A stretch of 64,000 nt of DNA from Prunus persica. Lineage: Eukaryota; Streptophyta; Magnoliopsida; Rosales; Rosaceae. Location: the NCBI RefSeq assembly GCF_000346465.2, contig NC_034015.1, positions 17,531,510 to 17,595,509 of the forward strand. Reading direction: 5' to 3'. Positions 47,528 to 58,750 of this stretch are shown piece after piece (position 1 is the stretch's first letter; every line of letters begins with the position of its first letter). The notes under the pieces are model-generated. The model had not been told where the DNA came from. It ran no database searches and was given only the letters and a program-made list of their open reading frames with translations. A program made the position numbers and the translations under genes.

Positions 47528-48421
47528 TCACTGTGAGATTATGTTCAAAAGAGAAGCTCTTGTTTTAATCAAGCGCCTGAAAACGCTTTCCAAACCACTG
47601 TCAAGGCCTTCAATGGTGACTTCCAAAGCCTCCAATCTTTTCTGTGCACTTTGAATCTTCTCAACATCAGTACATTCAATTGGAGCCGCTGATGACTTGC
47701 GCAGTGTGTTCAGAGCAGCATCAACACCGTCCATCTCATTAATGTCTTCCTTCTGCCCTTCACATGCTATCACTCCCTTGTGCATGAACTTTGACACCAA
47801 AGACCACTTGTTTGACTTTGGCTTGGAAACAGGCACTGATAAAAACACCAAGAGTGATTGGAAGATGGACATGTTATTGGAGCAAGCTTCTCTAAGCACT
47901 CTGATCACAGCAGAAAGATGCTGATCTTGCTCTACCATTTGTGATGCTCCAATTTTGCTGTCAACTTGCTTCAATGATGTGATCAGTTTCTTGGCCTCCT
48001 TCTTCATTTTCTTTCTGAAGCAAGTGTAGTTGGCAATGCCGGTTTCAATGCTTGAGTCTCCCTTTCTCCTCCTGAGAGCAGACTGAAGAGCCCTAGCATG
48101 CTCCTTGATTTGTGAAATGGCATCTTTTGTAATTCCGCAGATGTCCAGGAGCCTCACTGATCCATCCAACAACTCATTCATGTACTTCTCTTGTTGGGGT
48201 TGAGAGAGGAGCTGTTGGGTTGATGCCATGTGGAGCAAATCATCTACACACTCATACAACTCCTCTAGCCCACACAGAGCTCTGCAGATTGAGTCTGAGG
48301 TTGAAGCAGATGAAGAAGCCTCCCATGCTTGGAGCCTGCTCAGCTCCTCTTCAACTCTGAGAGTGGTAGGATGAGATCTTGAAGGCAAGCTGATTGATCT
48401 AACATGGTACTTAGCAGCCAT
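47528..48421 (-). CDS. DUF241 family protein (2 of 3)
   Basis: Predicted 297-residue intronless paralog. It starts MAAKYHVRSISLPSRSHPTT and carries LCGLEELYECVDDLLHMASTQQLL, MNELLDGSVRLLDICG, ALQSALRRRKGDSSIE and the terminal KIQSAQKRLEALEVTIEGLDSGLESVFRRLIKTRASLLNIIS. Same all-helical DUF241 layout as its neighbours; function unknown. The start is well supported because the conserved VRSISLP follows after six residues. A TATA box lies about 120 bases upstream. Confidence 0.93.
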   Translation of the reverse strand: MAAKYHVRSISLPSRSHPTTLRVEEELSRLQAWEASSSASTSDSICRALCGLEELYECVDDLLHMASTQQLLSQPQQEKYMNELLDGSVRLLDICGITKDAISQIKEHARALQSALRRRKGDSSIETGIANYTCFRKKMKKEAKKLITSLKQVDSKIGASQMVEQDQHLSAVIRVLREACSNNMSIFQSLLVFLSVPVSKPKSNKWSLVSKFMHKGVIACEGQKEDINEMDGVDAALNTLRKSSAAPIECTDVEKIQSAQKRLEALEVTIEGLDSGLESVFRRLIKTRASLLNIISQ

Positions 48422-48539
48422 TTTGGCTTAGGGTTTAATTTGTGTTTGACAAAAAACTCAAAGTTGAGGATGTTATTTGTTTCTTTTTCTTCACAAAGCT
48501 CAAGTTTGAGTTGATTGGTCTCAACATCTCTTGAAATGC

Positions 48540-48580
48540 CTATATATAGATGCACAGACAGAGAGAGAGAGAGAGAGAGG
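48540..48580 (-). promoter_or_regulatory. TATA box and adjoining (GA)n, DUF241 gene 2
   Basis: CTATATATAG at about 48540-48549, about 120 bases upstream of the ATG. A (GA)10 run at 48560-48580 lies immediately upstream of it. Confidence 0.5.
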
Positions 48581-49211
48581 TGAATGTGGTGGTAAGCATG
48601 TGGAGCCAGTGTGGGCTCTCATTGAGAACTGGCTAAGTTGTCACCTTTTTGGGCAACATTTGGGGCAATAATTGGCAATTTGTTTAGGCATCAACTGGTA
48701 TGGCATAAGGCATGAGGTGTCTCAGAATCTTATTATTGATGCATTGGTTAGGGCAAAAGCCTGAAGAGTCATCACCAACTTTGCCTCCCATGGTGCCACA
48801 TTACCCTTCACATCTTTTGGTTTATTAAATTTGTGGCAGACCAGTCCTCCAATGGGTGGCCTTGTCTGGCTTTTCTCTTTTTTGGAGAAGCTTTCAACAC
48901 CAAAACTGCATTAAACAAAAGCTCCCCAAACAGATTGAGATCCAGATCTATTAAGATTTAAATAAATAAAATTTAAAAATTTAGAAAAATAGAAGGCCAA
49001 GATCAACATCATCATTTTTGTAATGAGTATTTTATTTTGTGCACGAGTGGTTTGTAATATTCATGTCTCCATTTAAATTTTCTCTAAATAAAAAATGTTT
49101 TCATGTGTATATGTGAAGGAGGTGTGAAGCGTATGTTGCTGCTTATGCTGACACGTGTATGTTACCTACAGTAGTCAAAAGTGCACCAGAATATGACATG
49201 TGGGGCTTTGG

Positions 49212-49581
49212 GACAGGTGGTGGTCTCTGCGTGGCCCTCTCATTTTGAGTCATCTCATCACGAAATCATTGAAGTAGATTTCCTATTGAGATTGTAACTT
49301 GGAGTATTTTCTTATTGAAATTTTTAACTTTGTAATTGACGGGTGGTGTTCTGTGCTGGGCATTCTAGATGGAGTCATTTCACCAAATCATTGGAGACTT
49401 GGACTAGTATTTTCTTATTGAAATTTTAGCTTTGTAATTGACAAGTGGTGCTCTATGCTTGGCTCTCTCATTTGAGCCCATTTCACCAAATTATTGGAGA
49501 CTTAGAGTAGTATTTTTCTATTGATTTGAAATTAACTTTGCAATAGACAGGTGGTGCTCTCTGATTGGCTCTCTCATTTTT
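49212..49581. repeat. Tandem repeat, period 102-126 bp, about 3.3 copies
   Basis: Units start at about 49212, 49338, 49440 and 49546 (partial). Each begins GACAGGTGGTGCTCT or close to it, then GGCTCTCTCATTT, a TTTCACCAAATCATTGGAGACTTGGA-like core and a TTTTCTTATTGAAATTTTAACTTTGTAATT tail, with variation between units. No coding content. Confidence 0.85.
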
Positions 49582-52500
49582 CAGATATTATTTAAACTTA
49601 GGTTTTGAAGTTATTATACTATAGTATACTGGATTTCAGTTATGTGGTATAATTTATTCACGTGTTATAATATAAATGAATATTTATTGACATTACACTC
49701 TAAAATGTAAAAAATTATCATGTCTCGTCCACTCATAATATAATACATGAACAAGTTATAATTCACTCCGCTATACGCATATGCAAGCATCATGCATGTG
49801 AATATCGATCTGTGATAGCAAACCTCAGCTCTCTGATGCCTCTGCAACTGCAACTTTGTTGCCCAGCCAAAACGACAAACAGCAGTTTCTTTAATCTCAT
49901 TGGGGCATGAGATATAAGATGAGACGGGTGGCCTTATTATTATGCATTGCACATTCTTACAACATTACAGCATGAATGAGTCTGTGTTGTACAATTAATT
50001 TCTCTGCCTTTCTGTTTGTTCTCTGCCTCCCCCAACATCATGCGTGATGCTTGATGATGAGTTCATTTCATCACTGACATTATTATTATTATTTTGTTTT
50101 ATGGATGTCTAAGTTTTGATACCAGCTAGAGTTAATTTTGCAATGGATCCCATGTCATGAATGATCAGTGAATGTGTTTGTGTCTTGTTTCAGAGAACCC
50201 AGAGAGGCCATGAACATAGGCTCGGATTCGGAATAGCTTGTAATTTCATAATATTATTAAGATCAATGTTTCATATTTGTATTTATTCCAAATTGATAAT
50301 AGTTTAGTTATTAATTCAAGTGTGGCTCTCAATTATATAGGGAAATGCATTATGCATATATACATATATGATGGTGTTTTTTTTTTTTTTTTGAGAGAAG
50401 GAGGCATTAAGAGCATCTTCAATAGTTTTGAAATTCTAAAATAGGTGAGTCACATCAGAAAAATTCTCTCCAACAGCCTTTTCAACCTCAGTCATTAAAG
50501 CTGCAACATCTTTCTCTCTCTTCAAAATTAATAAGTTGATTTTAGCTCTTCAAATACTTAATTTTACTTTGGAAAACAGAACCTACCTTGAAAATGTTAA
50601 AAACATGCTTTTTTTTTCTTATATGCATCGCCATAAGAAACCAAATTTGAGGGTTGGCGGCTTTATGCCGGATATGTATATATTCTTCTGCTAATCATAT
50701 CGATCACATGCTCATTCTTGTATGTATATATATAGTATATACATGATTCTTGTTGTCTCCTTTAGGTAGTTTTCTGCATGCAAATTGGCATTCATATATG
50801 AATGAAGGTCAGTACATTGTCTATGCATTGAACATAAATATCATTATGAGGATGGAGTTATACAACAAGAACAAAAAATGTATTTATATAAATTGGTATC
50901 TCAAATATTCTCTGAGTATAGGAAGAATATTTACGGTATATCTATATCCACGTACGTTGTCTATACCAATTCAAGGATAAATAGTAATATTAATTAATTA
51001 ATTATCACATGCTAGCTACAATACAAGCTTTAATATAGTACTAATGCAGACGATGAAGTGAGGTGGCGGTCAACGGGTCAGCTAGATAGTTGACCATCTT
51101 GGCTAGGCTAGCCACCATGAGCCATGAGCCATGAGCAATGAGGGAGGGACAACATGTGAAAAGGCCTTAGCCCAAGCGAAGCCAACAATAGAGAAGAGAT
51201 TAAGATCACTCGATTACTCTTAATAATAGGAGATTTAAGAATTAATACGACGTACACACTACACATGCATGCAAATAATCGATGCCAATCTTTAACTTGA
51301 GAACGTATTAAATCAAGAGAAAACATATGCGCTGCCTACGGCTCAATAATCATAATTATAATTAAGGAGGAGCTCGTTAAAATTGAGGATGAGCTACTCC
51401 TCATAATAAAAAATTATAAAAGAAAAAAAAATTTGAAGGAATTCAAAAGAAAATTCAGTTTTAAGGAGTCAAAGTTTTTTTCTTTTTTTAAAAGGCGATA
51501 GAATTTTATTAGATCAATATGAATAAAGAGTACAAAGGACAAACTCTAAGGGGAGTCATTTCAATAACAATATGCAAACATAGGTAGACTTCCCTAGTAA
51601 CTTGAGCTAGCCGAAAAGCTGAAACGATCTTTAGAGAATCAGTTTTGAATATAAATTTTTATAACCCTTTTCAATCGTTATAATTTTCCCAAATCTAATT
51701 CAATATCATAAATAATTCATACTTAAGTCCTGAATATATGCATATCGTACAGAGAATAGTTGAGAAATTGTGTTTACAATTGATTTTTTTTATTTATTAA
51801 TGTCTTTTTCTATGGCTTCATTCTTCTATATATCTATGTCATGCCTTTAATAAAAAGCTTCGAGCTAGAAATATATTTCAGAAAGGCACTCATAACATCC
51901 AACTTAAAGTAGCTTTCATGCTCACATCGGGCATAAAAAATAAAATAAAAATAGTGTTTAATGACCTATTTTATTGATTATTTGATCGCTAACATTCTAC
52001 TACCATCTCAGACCAAAATTAGTTGTAATGATGTTCATGATCCCCTTTAATAAGGCACTAAAGACTATTATTGCAAAGGTATTGAATATTAAATATAAAG
52101 CTTATAACCCCATTTTCGATGGATCTAAAATACTAATATATATGTATATATATATTTTGAGAGAGATGTAAAGTACTAAATTAAACATGCAAAATAGTTC
52201 TCAAATTTCTATTTTAGCCTTTTGGGCCCATTTGGCCGTACAGAGCCCACAAGGGCAACCTTATTAACTCACTTAAGACCCAACTAATCAGCAATTAGAG
52301 CATGGGCATATCATTAATTCACGAGTTGCATGTGGACTGACCATGTTCGCAAAAAAAAAGCACAAGCATATGATGCATGATATATTATTTTTCCTTTTCT
52401 TTTTCAAGGCAAAACAAATAATTTATTATTATTTTTATATTTATTAGCCGACGTGCTCTCAATAATGTTTGCATACCTTTTTTTTTTATTTTAAATTTTA

Positions 52501-53165
52501 TTGAAAGCATGGTGGATTAATTTTTGTCTGTATTCGCATAAGTTTTCTTGGGTCAGCAAGAATCAAGGACTTATTCATGAGACAAGTTTATGCCAAGAAG
52601 TGTATAATACATAGTAGGCATAAACCTATTCCTATTAAATATAGGGCTCTCAATCATTGAAAGATGTGTAGGACACATCATGTTAGGTTGGGGGTAAGCA
52701 TTTTATGACAATATTCTTAGGTCTAATATAATTGGGCGGCATTGTCCCATTGCATTCTAATTGGTAATAATTTGTTTTGTTTTTTTTAATTTTTACGAAT
52801 GAAGGAAGAGATTCGAACTCACGACCTTCTTATAGTGTTTTATTGAAGTTTGGTACATTGATTGTGACATTTTGTAAGTGATTAATGCAATTCTATTTTG
52901 ATGATAATAGATAATCCATAATTCCAATTAGTACAAACTAAATCAATCTTACAAAACAAAATGATTTCCATAGCAGTAACTTTGTCCAAATTAACTATGC
53001 ATTCATATAGGACATACTTGGTGCAAATCATGCATGTAAACAAAAACACAGATTATGTTGAGAAATTCCAATAATTTTGGAACAAATGTACAAAATGGTT
53101 TCTTGAACATGGTACAATCCTATAAAATGGGGATGCCATGACTGATTGGTGAATTTTGAGTAGCT
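49582..53165. other. Large intergenic region between DUF241 genes 2 and 3
   Basis: About 3.6 kb without a supported gene. Contents: a MITE-like AAGAGCATCTTCAATAG start at about 50409; an AT-rich 50700-52500 stretch; TATA microsatellites near 52138-52155; GAGATTCGAACTCACGACC at about 52808-52826, a B-box-like relic on the minus strand. A GAGCCATGAGCCATGAGCAATGAG triplicate lies at about 51118-51140. Confidence 0.4.
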
Positions 53166-54110
53166 TCAAGGTGTGAGGAGATTAAGCAGAGACACTCTGT
53201 GTTGCAATAGGCATCTGAAGAGTCTTTCCAAACCACCCTCAAGCCCACTTATGCTGCAATCCAGTGTGTCTAGTCTCCACTGAACCCCCTGCACATCAGT
53301 CTTGGCATAATCACTCTTTTTCATGTGGCCATGGAGTGAGCAGAGAGCAATATCTACACTTCCAACTTCATTGTAAATCTTTTGGCCGTTCTCTGATGCT
53401 GCAAATCTCACAGCCATTAGCTTTGACACCAAACACCATTTGCTAGCCTTTGTGTTGTTGGTCAAAGGCATGGATAGGAACACACAGAGAGACTGAAACA
53501 CAGAAATTGTGACAGCACTTAATTCTCTTAACAATTTAAGCACTATCTGCACATTGTGGTCTAAATCTAAGAGACAAAATGACCCAATATTGATATTGCT
53601 TTCCATTTTCTTCAAATCTCTGAGGCTCTTTGCAATGCTCTTCTTTGCCTTTTTTCGAAAGCAAATGTAAGCGTGAACGTTGCTTTCGATGCTGCTCGAA
53701 TCTCCGGTCCTCCTCCTGCGCAGTGCAGATTGAAGGTTCTGAACATGTTCCTTCATTGTCAAAAGCAGGTCTCTTGCATTGCCACAAGAGTCTAGCAACC
53801 CAACTGAGCCATCAAGTGCTTCCTCCACTAGTGTTTTGCACTGTTGGTGATGGTTGAGAGCTTGTTGGGTCAGTGGAGAGTGAACAAGTTCCTCAATGCA
53901 ATTGTACAACTCTGCAAGACCAGACAAGCCCTCTAGAAGAGCCTCACTGCCTAGAGGACTTGAACTTGCTGCTTCTGCAGCACATGAAAATCTCAAAGTC
54001 TTTAACTTCTTGAGCTCTGACTCAATCTTTTGAGAATTGGGATTTAGCCTAGATGGTAAGCTAATGGACCTCACAGGTACTATGGATGAAAGTGAAACAG
54101 CCATCTTCAA
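53166..54110 (-). CDS. DUF241 family protein (3 of 3)
   Basis: Predicted 314-residue intronless paralog. Starts MKMAVSLSSIVPVRSISLPSRLNPN (M3 at 54104 is an alternative). Contains LSGLAELYNCIEELVHSPLTQQAL, VEEALDGSVGLLDSCGNARD, NLQSALRRRRTGDSSS, and a C-terminal LDTLDCSISGLEGGLERLFRCLLQHRVSLLNLL. The most diverged of the three; the final linker is shorter and the KIQSAQ motif reads DVQGVQ. Function unknown. A TATA run at 54211-54222 sits about 105 bases upstream. Confidence 0.92.
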   Translation of the reverse strand: MKMAVSLSSIVPVRSISLPSRLNPNSQKIESELKKLKTLRFSCAAEAASSSPLGSEALLEGLSGLAELYNCIEELVHSPLTQQALNHHQQCKTLVEEALDGSVGLLDSCGNARDLLLTMKEHVQNLQSALRRRRTGDSSSIESNVHAYICFRKKAKKSIAKSLRDLKKMESNINIGSFCLLDLDHNVQIVLKLLRELSAVTISVFQSLCVFLSMPLTNNTKASKWCLVSKLMAVRFAASENGQKIYNEVGSVDIALCSLHGHMKKSDYAKTDVQGVQWRLDTLDCSISGLEGGLERLFRCLLQHRVSLLNLLTP

Positions 54111-54210
54111 TCACTTGAAAGAAAAGCTATGTGCTTTGAAAAAAAGTCTCTAACTTTTTCTCACAATTGAAAGTGAATACTGAATTGAATAAACCAAACT
54201 CTTTTAAGTC

Positions 54211-54222
54211 ATATATATATAT
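54211..54222 (-). promoter_or_regulatory. TATA box, DUF241 gene 3
   Basis: ATATATATATAT about 105 bases upstream of the start codon. Confidence 0.5.
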
Positions 54223-56651
54223 AAGTTATAACATCAAATGACAAGGATTACATGTATGGTCTTTTTCATGCCAACCCAGTACGGCCTGCATGTGATTGTA
54301 ATCTGGGTCACCCTGCAATTTGAAGATCCTGTATCAAATTTGGCCAACAACTACAAATTCTATATCTTTTTTTACGAACAACATGTACAGGCCGTGAGAG
54401 CCGTATGCCTCCTTGCCTCCCCCAATCATTTAGCAGTACCATTCTCTCAATCACAATTCAATCATATCCCTTTTGAATTGTTTTATGGACATGAAAGGCT
54501 GGCAGTGCTTGGTGGTCTTTTAAGAAAACCAAAAAGAAGGTATCAATGGGTTAAAATCAAGCCAAAAGAACAAAACTTAGACAAGATTTAGCCTAAATCT
54601 ATAGACCTCAAATACAAGAATCTAGCCAGGCTTTGCTAGTCAAATTAACTAGGTACGTCTAACCAAAATGGTCTGGTTCATCCAATCAAGTAACCACTCG
54701 ATTTCCGTATCATTTTGTGTACCATACAATTAGCACTAAGGTGGCTTGTTTATTCGCAGACAATGAGACAATTTGACCCTCTTTTTAATTACTTTTTATT
54801 CCCAAAAACCAAGCATTATAGTTAAACATTTTTGGGTTAAGAGGGGCGGCAGGTTGTTGGCAGTACTGTCACAAAACAGCCTGAACCTCAGGAGTCAGAA
54901 ATGCCCACATTTTGTAATTTGTGTCACATGCACTTTGCATAACCATGTTGGAAGGACGCAAACCTAGCAACCTTAAATCACAGACAGAGTAATGCTACAC
55001 TCTTTTTTCATTAGGAGACCGCTAATTGATGCATTTTTAAGGGCACCCTTTTCTGCCTTTGCCTAATTGTGTTCACCGATCAATAAACAATCTAATTTGA
55101 TTTTTTTTTTTTCTTTTTGGGTTTTAGATTTTCATTGTAATTGAACAAAACTGGAGAGAGAAATGCCCATGCCCATGTCCACCTGTGGTCAAAACTTAAA
55201 TGGGGGATATATTAGAAAATAAAAAATATGTGATATCCCCATGCAATGGTACATACAAATATGAGAATTTGGGTCTTATTCTATTCCTTTCCATAAAATT
55301 CAAAAAAGCCACAATTACAAGGAATAGATATAAATACCTTTTGACCACTTTAACAAAAATCTGTGTGTGGATAACAGCAGACAGTACAGCTCCCCAGAGT
55401 AGTAGGCTAGTAGCAGATCAACAATCAATAGCAGATAATGACTGATGCCAATCAGGGGGAGAAGTTTTGCTGCGACCATGGTGATTTAGTTGGAGGATTA
55501 TTTGCACATAGGATAACTTTTGTCTGGATGGTGAATACAAAATGGGGAAATTGAGTTCTTAAGGTTATTAATGCCGGTCGACAATCTGGCTCTGCTATAT
55601 GCTCAAGCTGGTCCTGTAAATTGCAATTTGTTGCAGCATCATGGAATTATAGATCTTAGGGATAACGGCTAGATGTATGAACCTTCCCCATGGCTTCACA
55701 TCCAGGACGGGCCTTCCACTTGAGGGATTTTGTTATCATTGTCGTTCACCATAAGAGTTGTTTGTCCTGGTGCAGATAGATTGCAGGTGTGCTAATATGT
55801 TACATTCAGCTTTCTTGCTTCACCAAGGATGAGTCTTGAAAACTTAAACCTACAACAGCCCCGTAACAAACCTGGTGGCCCAAAATAACAAGAAGTGTTT
55901 CGATTTAGTCAGGATATTGTATGATGAAAGATATACGTAATGGCCTTACATGCATAATAATAGAAAAAGAAAAACCACAATTCACATTTCGAGCCTTAAT
56001 AGAGCACAACTAGTGAAACCCACATAATCATATTATATGGACATCAACTACATATAAGCATTGATGTGAAAAAGGTTCTGCTCTTTCAACATTCACTCTT
56101 GAAGGGATCAAGACAAGAGGGTTCAAAATCGTGATTACAGTTGTGTCAATCCAAGATATGACAACTAGGCATTTGGAAGATGACAAACTTACAATTTCAA
56201 ATTTAACAACCTAACAGCTCCAATAATCTAAAACTAGGTAACCAGAAAGCATACAAATCCAAGCAGCATTAACTTTAGCATATCTCAGAAACAAAACATA
56301 GGATTCACCTCAGTACCTTTAAACTCGTGTAATATCTCTCTTCAAGTAAACAATAAACTAAACAAACACAACCGGGTTAATGTCATTTGCTTAACCTTGA
56401 GTGTTACAGTTTCACTTTCACTGAGATTACCAAGTTTAGTCGTTACTGAAAACAAAACAACAGCACAGTCCAACCTTTGTAAGTTTCATAAATTTAGAAA
56501 AACCAGAGGCCACTGTTGCCAATATGGGAATTGATAAACATCACTGTGGCATCTTGAGTTACAAGGATATAATCAATCACAGAACATTTGAAAACACTAC
56601 TGGAATCCATGGACAAAATATGGTTGTTATAGAAAATAGAGAAAATACCAG
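54223..56651. other. Intergenic between DUF241 gene 3 and the PPR gene
   Basis: About 2.4 kb with no recognisable gene. The frame at 54238-54591 has no detectable domain and lies in the DUF241 promoter. 55900-56651 is probably 3' flank of the PPR gene. No repeat or inverted repeat stands out. Confidence 0.4.
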
Positions 56652-58046
56652 TTAGGTAGCAAGGCCATGTTCCCTTGCTTTCTTAAGCCACTTCAGTGTA
56701 CCCTCCAAAGTTGTATAAGCAGCAACATCAGTTACACTCTTACTCTCAACTGCATAATCAAACACTTCATAAGCATCTGCCACCCTCCCCTCCCTACAAA
56801 GTGCCCTCACAAGTGTAGCATAAGAAGCTGTATCAAGCTTCATCCCACATTCTTTCATCACCCCATACAAGTCTAGCCCTTTCTCTAACAATTTTGCTTT
56901 ACACAATCCATGAAGCAATGTATTATACGTGCAAACATTCGGTTCACACCCCTTTTCTTGCATCTCCTCCAACAACCCTAATGCACCCAAGACATCCCCT
57001 TTCCGACACAATCCATTCATCAATGAAGTGTATGTCACCGCATCCGGGAAATGACCCATCTCAACCATGACACCCAAATACTTCTTAGCCTCAACAACTC
57101 GCCCACATTTCGATAACCCAAAAATCAAAGTATTGTACGTTACAAGATCAGGCTCCACACCATTCTCCTTCATTTTCTTCAAAACCTCAAGTGCCTCATT
57201 GCCCAAATTCAACGTACAACAACCTTTCATAATTGTATTGTAAATATAGCAATCAGGCCTAATTCCCTCCTTTGCCAACACATCCACTAGCCTAGTAGCC
57301 TCACGTAAATTCTCTCTATTAGTCACATTGTCAATCAAAATTGTATAAGTGATAATATCAGGCTTCAAACCGAAAGACGTTTTAAATTCTTCAATAAAAT
57401 CATAAACAGTACTCACAGCACTTGACTTGCAGAGACACTTAACAAGAAAATTGTAGGTATAAGAATCCGGTGCTGCGTTTTTAAGCGACATTTCTTTGAT
57501 CAATTCCACGGCAAGGCCAACATTATTAGACGAACAGAGTGACCGGACTGCGATATCCGTGGTGACCTTATTGGGACTGAAGCCATTGGTGAGCATAAAG
57601 TTGAGGACTTGGTGTACGGGTTTGAGGGTCTGATCAGGTGCTTTGCAGGACTGGGAAAGCAAAACGTGGTAGGTCGATCGGTCGGGAGAGAAAGTAGGGT
57701 GGGTTTTGATCATGTGGTTGAAGAGAGAGATGGAGTCATTGAGGGTGGAGATTGAGGCATAGGATTGGAGGAGGGCGTTGTGGACGCGAAGGTCAAGTGG
57801 GACTTTTGTGGTGGTGACGATGGAGTTGAAGACCTTCTTCGCGTCTGAGAGGTTGGCGGAGGTGAAGGGGTTTCTGAAGGTTGGTTCTCTGGTTTTCTCG
57901 GAAAGTTGGGGTGGGATTTTCTTGGTGGTTTTTTTGGGAAAGTGATGGGGTCTGTGAGATGGGGACTCGTTTGGGACTAAAGAAGATGGCTTTTTAATAA
58001 GTGAGGTTGAAACTGATGATCGAAGTGATGGTGGGATTTTCCCCAT
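56652..58046 (-). CDS. Pentatricopeptide repeat protein, P class (At2g17670-like)
   Basis: Predicted 464-residue intronless protein. About nine to ten 35-residue PPR motifs run from about residue 90 to 450, e.g. PDSYTYNFLVKCLCKSS, PDIITYTILIDNV, PDCYIYNTIMKGCC, PDLVTYNTLIFGLSKCGR, PDAVTYTSLMNGLCRKGD, PNVCTYNTLLHGLCKA. No E, DYW or SMR domain, so P class. The Ser/Lys/Arg-rich acid-poor N terminus (SSVSTSLIKKPSS) looks like an organelle transit peptide. By family knowledge it binds organellar RNA for processing or stability; its target is unknown. The likeness to At2g17670 is from memory. The ATG abuts a (GAA)n tract in the 5' UTR. Confidence 0.94.
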   Translation of the reverse strand: MGKIPPSLRSSVSTSLIKKPSSLVPNESPSHRPHHFPKKTTKKIPPQLSEKTREPTFRNPFTSANLSDAKKVFNSIVTTTKVPLDLRVHNALLQSYASISTLNDSISLFNHMIKTHPTFSPDRSTYHVLLSQSCKAPDQTLKPVHQVLNFMLTNGFSPNKVTTDIAVRSLCSSNNVGLAVELIKEMSLKNAAPDSYTYNFLVKCLCKSSAVSTVYDFIEEFKTSFGLKPDIITYTILIDNVTNRENLREATRLVDVLAKEGIRPDCYIYNTIMKGCCTLNLGNEALEVLKKMKENGVEPDLVTYNTLIFGLSKCGRVVEAKKYLGVMVEMGHFPDAVTYTSLMNGLCRKGDVLGALGLLEEMQEKGCEPNVCTYNTLLHGLCKAKLLEKGLDLYGVMKECGMKLDTASYATLVRALCREGRVADAYEVFDYAVESKSVTDVAAYTTLEGTLKWLKKAREHGLAT

Positions 58047-58082
58047 TTCTTCTTCTTCTTCTTCTTCTTCTTCTTCTTCTTT
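58047..58082 (-). repeat. (GAA)n trinucleotide tract abutting the PPR start codon
   Basis: Plus strand reads TTC repeated about 11 times directly after the CAT of the initiator; on the mRNA this is (GAA)n immediately before AUG. Confidence 0.9.
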
Positions 58083-58179
58083 GGTGGGTGGAAGCTCTGT
58101 GCTGGTGAAGGTGTTAGGGTTTTGCAGGGGTTTGAGATTTGGGGATTGCGGGTGCTGTGATGGGTCATGGGGAGGTTAC

Positions 58180-58740
58180 TCCTTTAGGTTCGTTATTGAC
58201 ATTGTTAGCGCTAAAGCCCGGTTTTTTGTAATGGCCCAAAATGAAAAGCCTGGATGTTGATGAAAAACGACATATCGTAAATTGCAAAAGATTATGACCT
58301 TAATAAATTTAGAGAGCAAGTGGAGTAAGTAACAAATTGAATGAAATTACCATATGCCTTTAATTTTAAAGTAAGTTATTACAATTGTCCTTTAGTATAT
58401 TAACCAGAGTTTATTTAGAGGATGTTCTATGTTTAAATTTCATGGCAATCGAATCAAACAAAGAACGATGTTTTGATATTTTTTATATAATAATTGACAA
58501 GTAAGTAGTATAAGGTTAACTGATAACTGGAATGTTTAAAATTATTTACAAGCTCATTCGGTGTTTGCTGCTCTCAAATTTTTTATTTTTTATTTTTGGT
58601 AATATCACTTGTATTTAAAGAAAATTAGTGCAAATGGTAAGTAACAAGCTTTTATTTATGAAATAGAAACGAGACATTTCCTATTACATAGGATGATTAT
58701 TGTATTATTTGGTAGACCGTACATAAGATTATTTTAGCCT
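58180..58740. other. Intergenic between PPR promoter and chitinase 3' end
   Basis: AT-rich, no gene or repeat seen. Confidence 0.4.
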
Positions 58741-58750
58741 TTTGTATTTT

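Noticed and set aside
49212..49581. CRISPR-like array
   Set aside because: Units of over 100 bases, degenerate and without spacers, in a plant nuclear sequence; it is an ordinary tandem repeat.
54238..54591. 117-residue frame upstream of DUF241 gene 3
   Set aside because: It overlaps the promoter of that gene, has no domain and its composition is like intergenic DNA.
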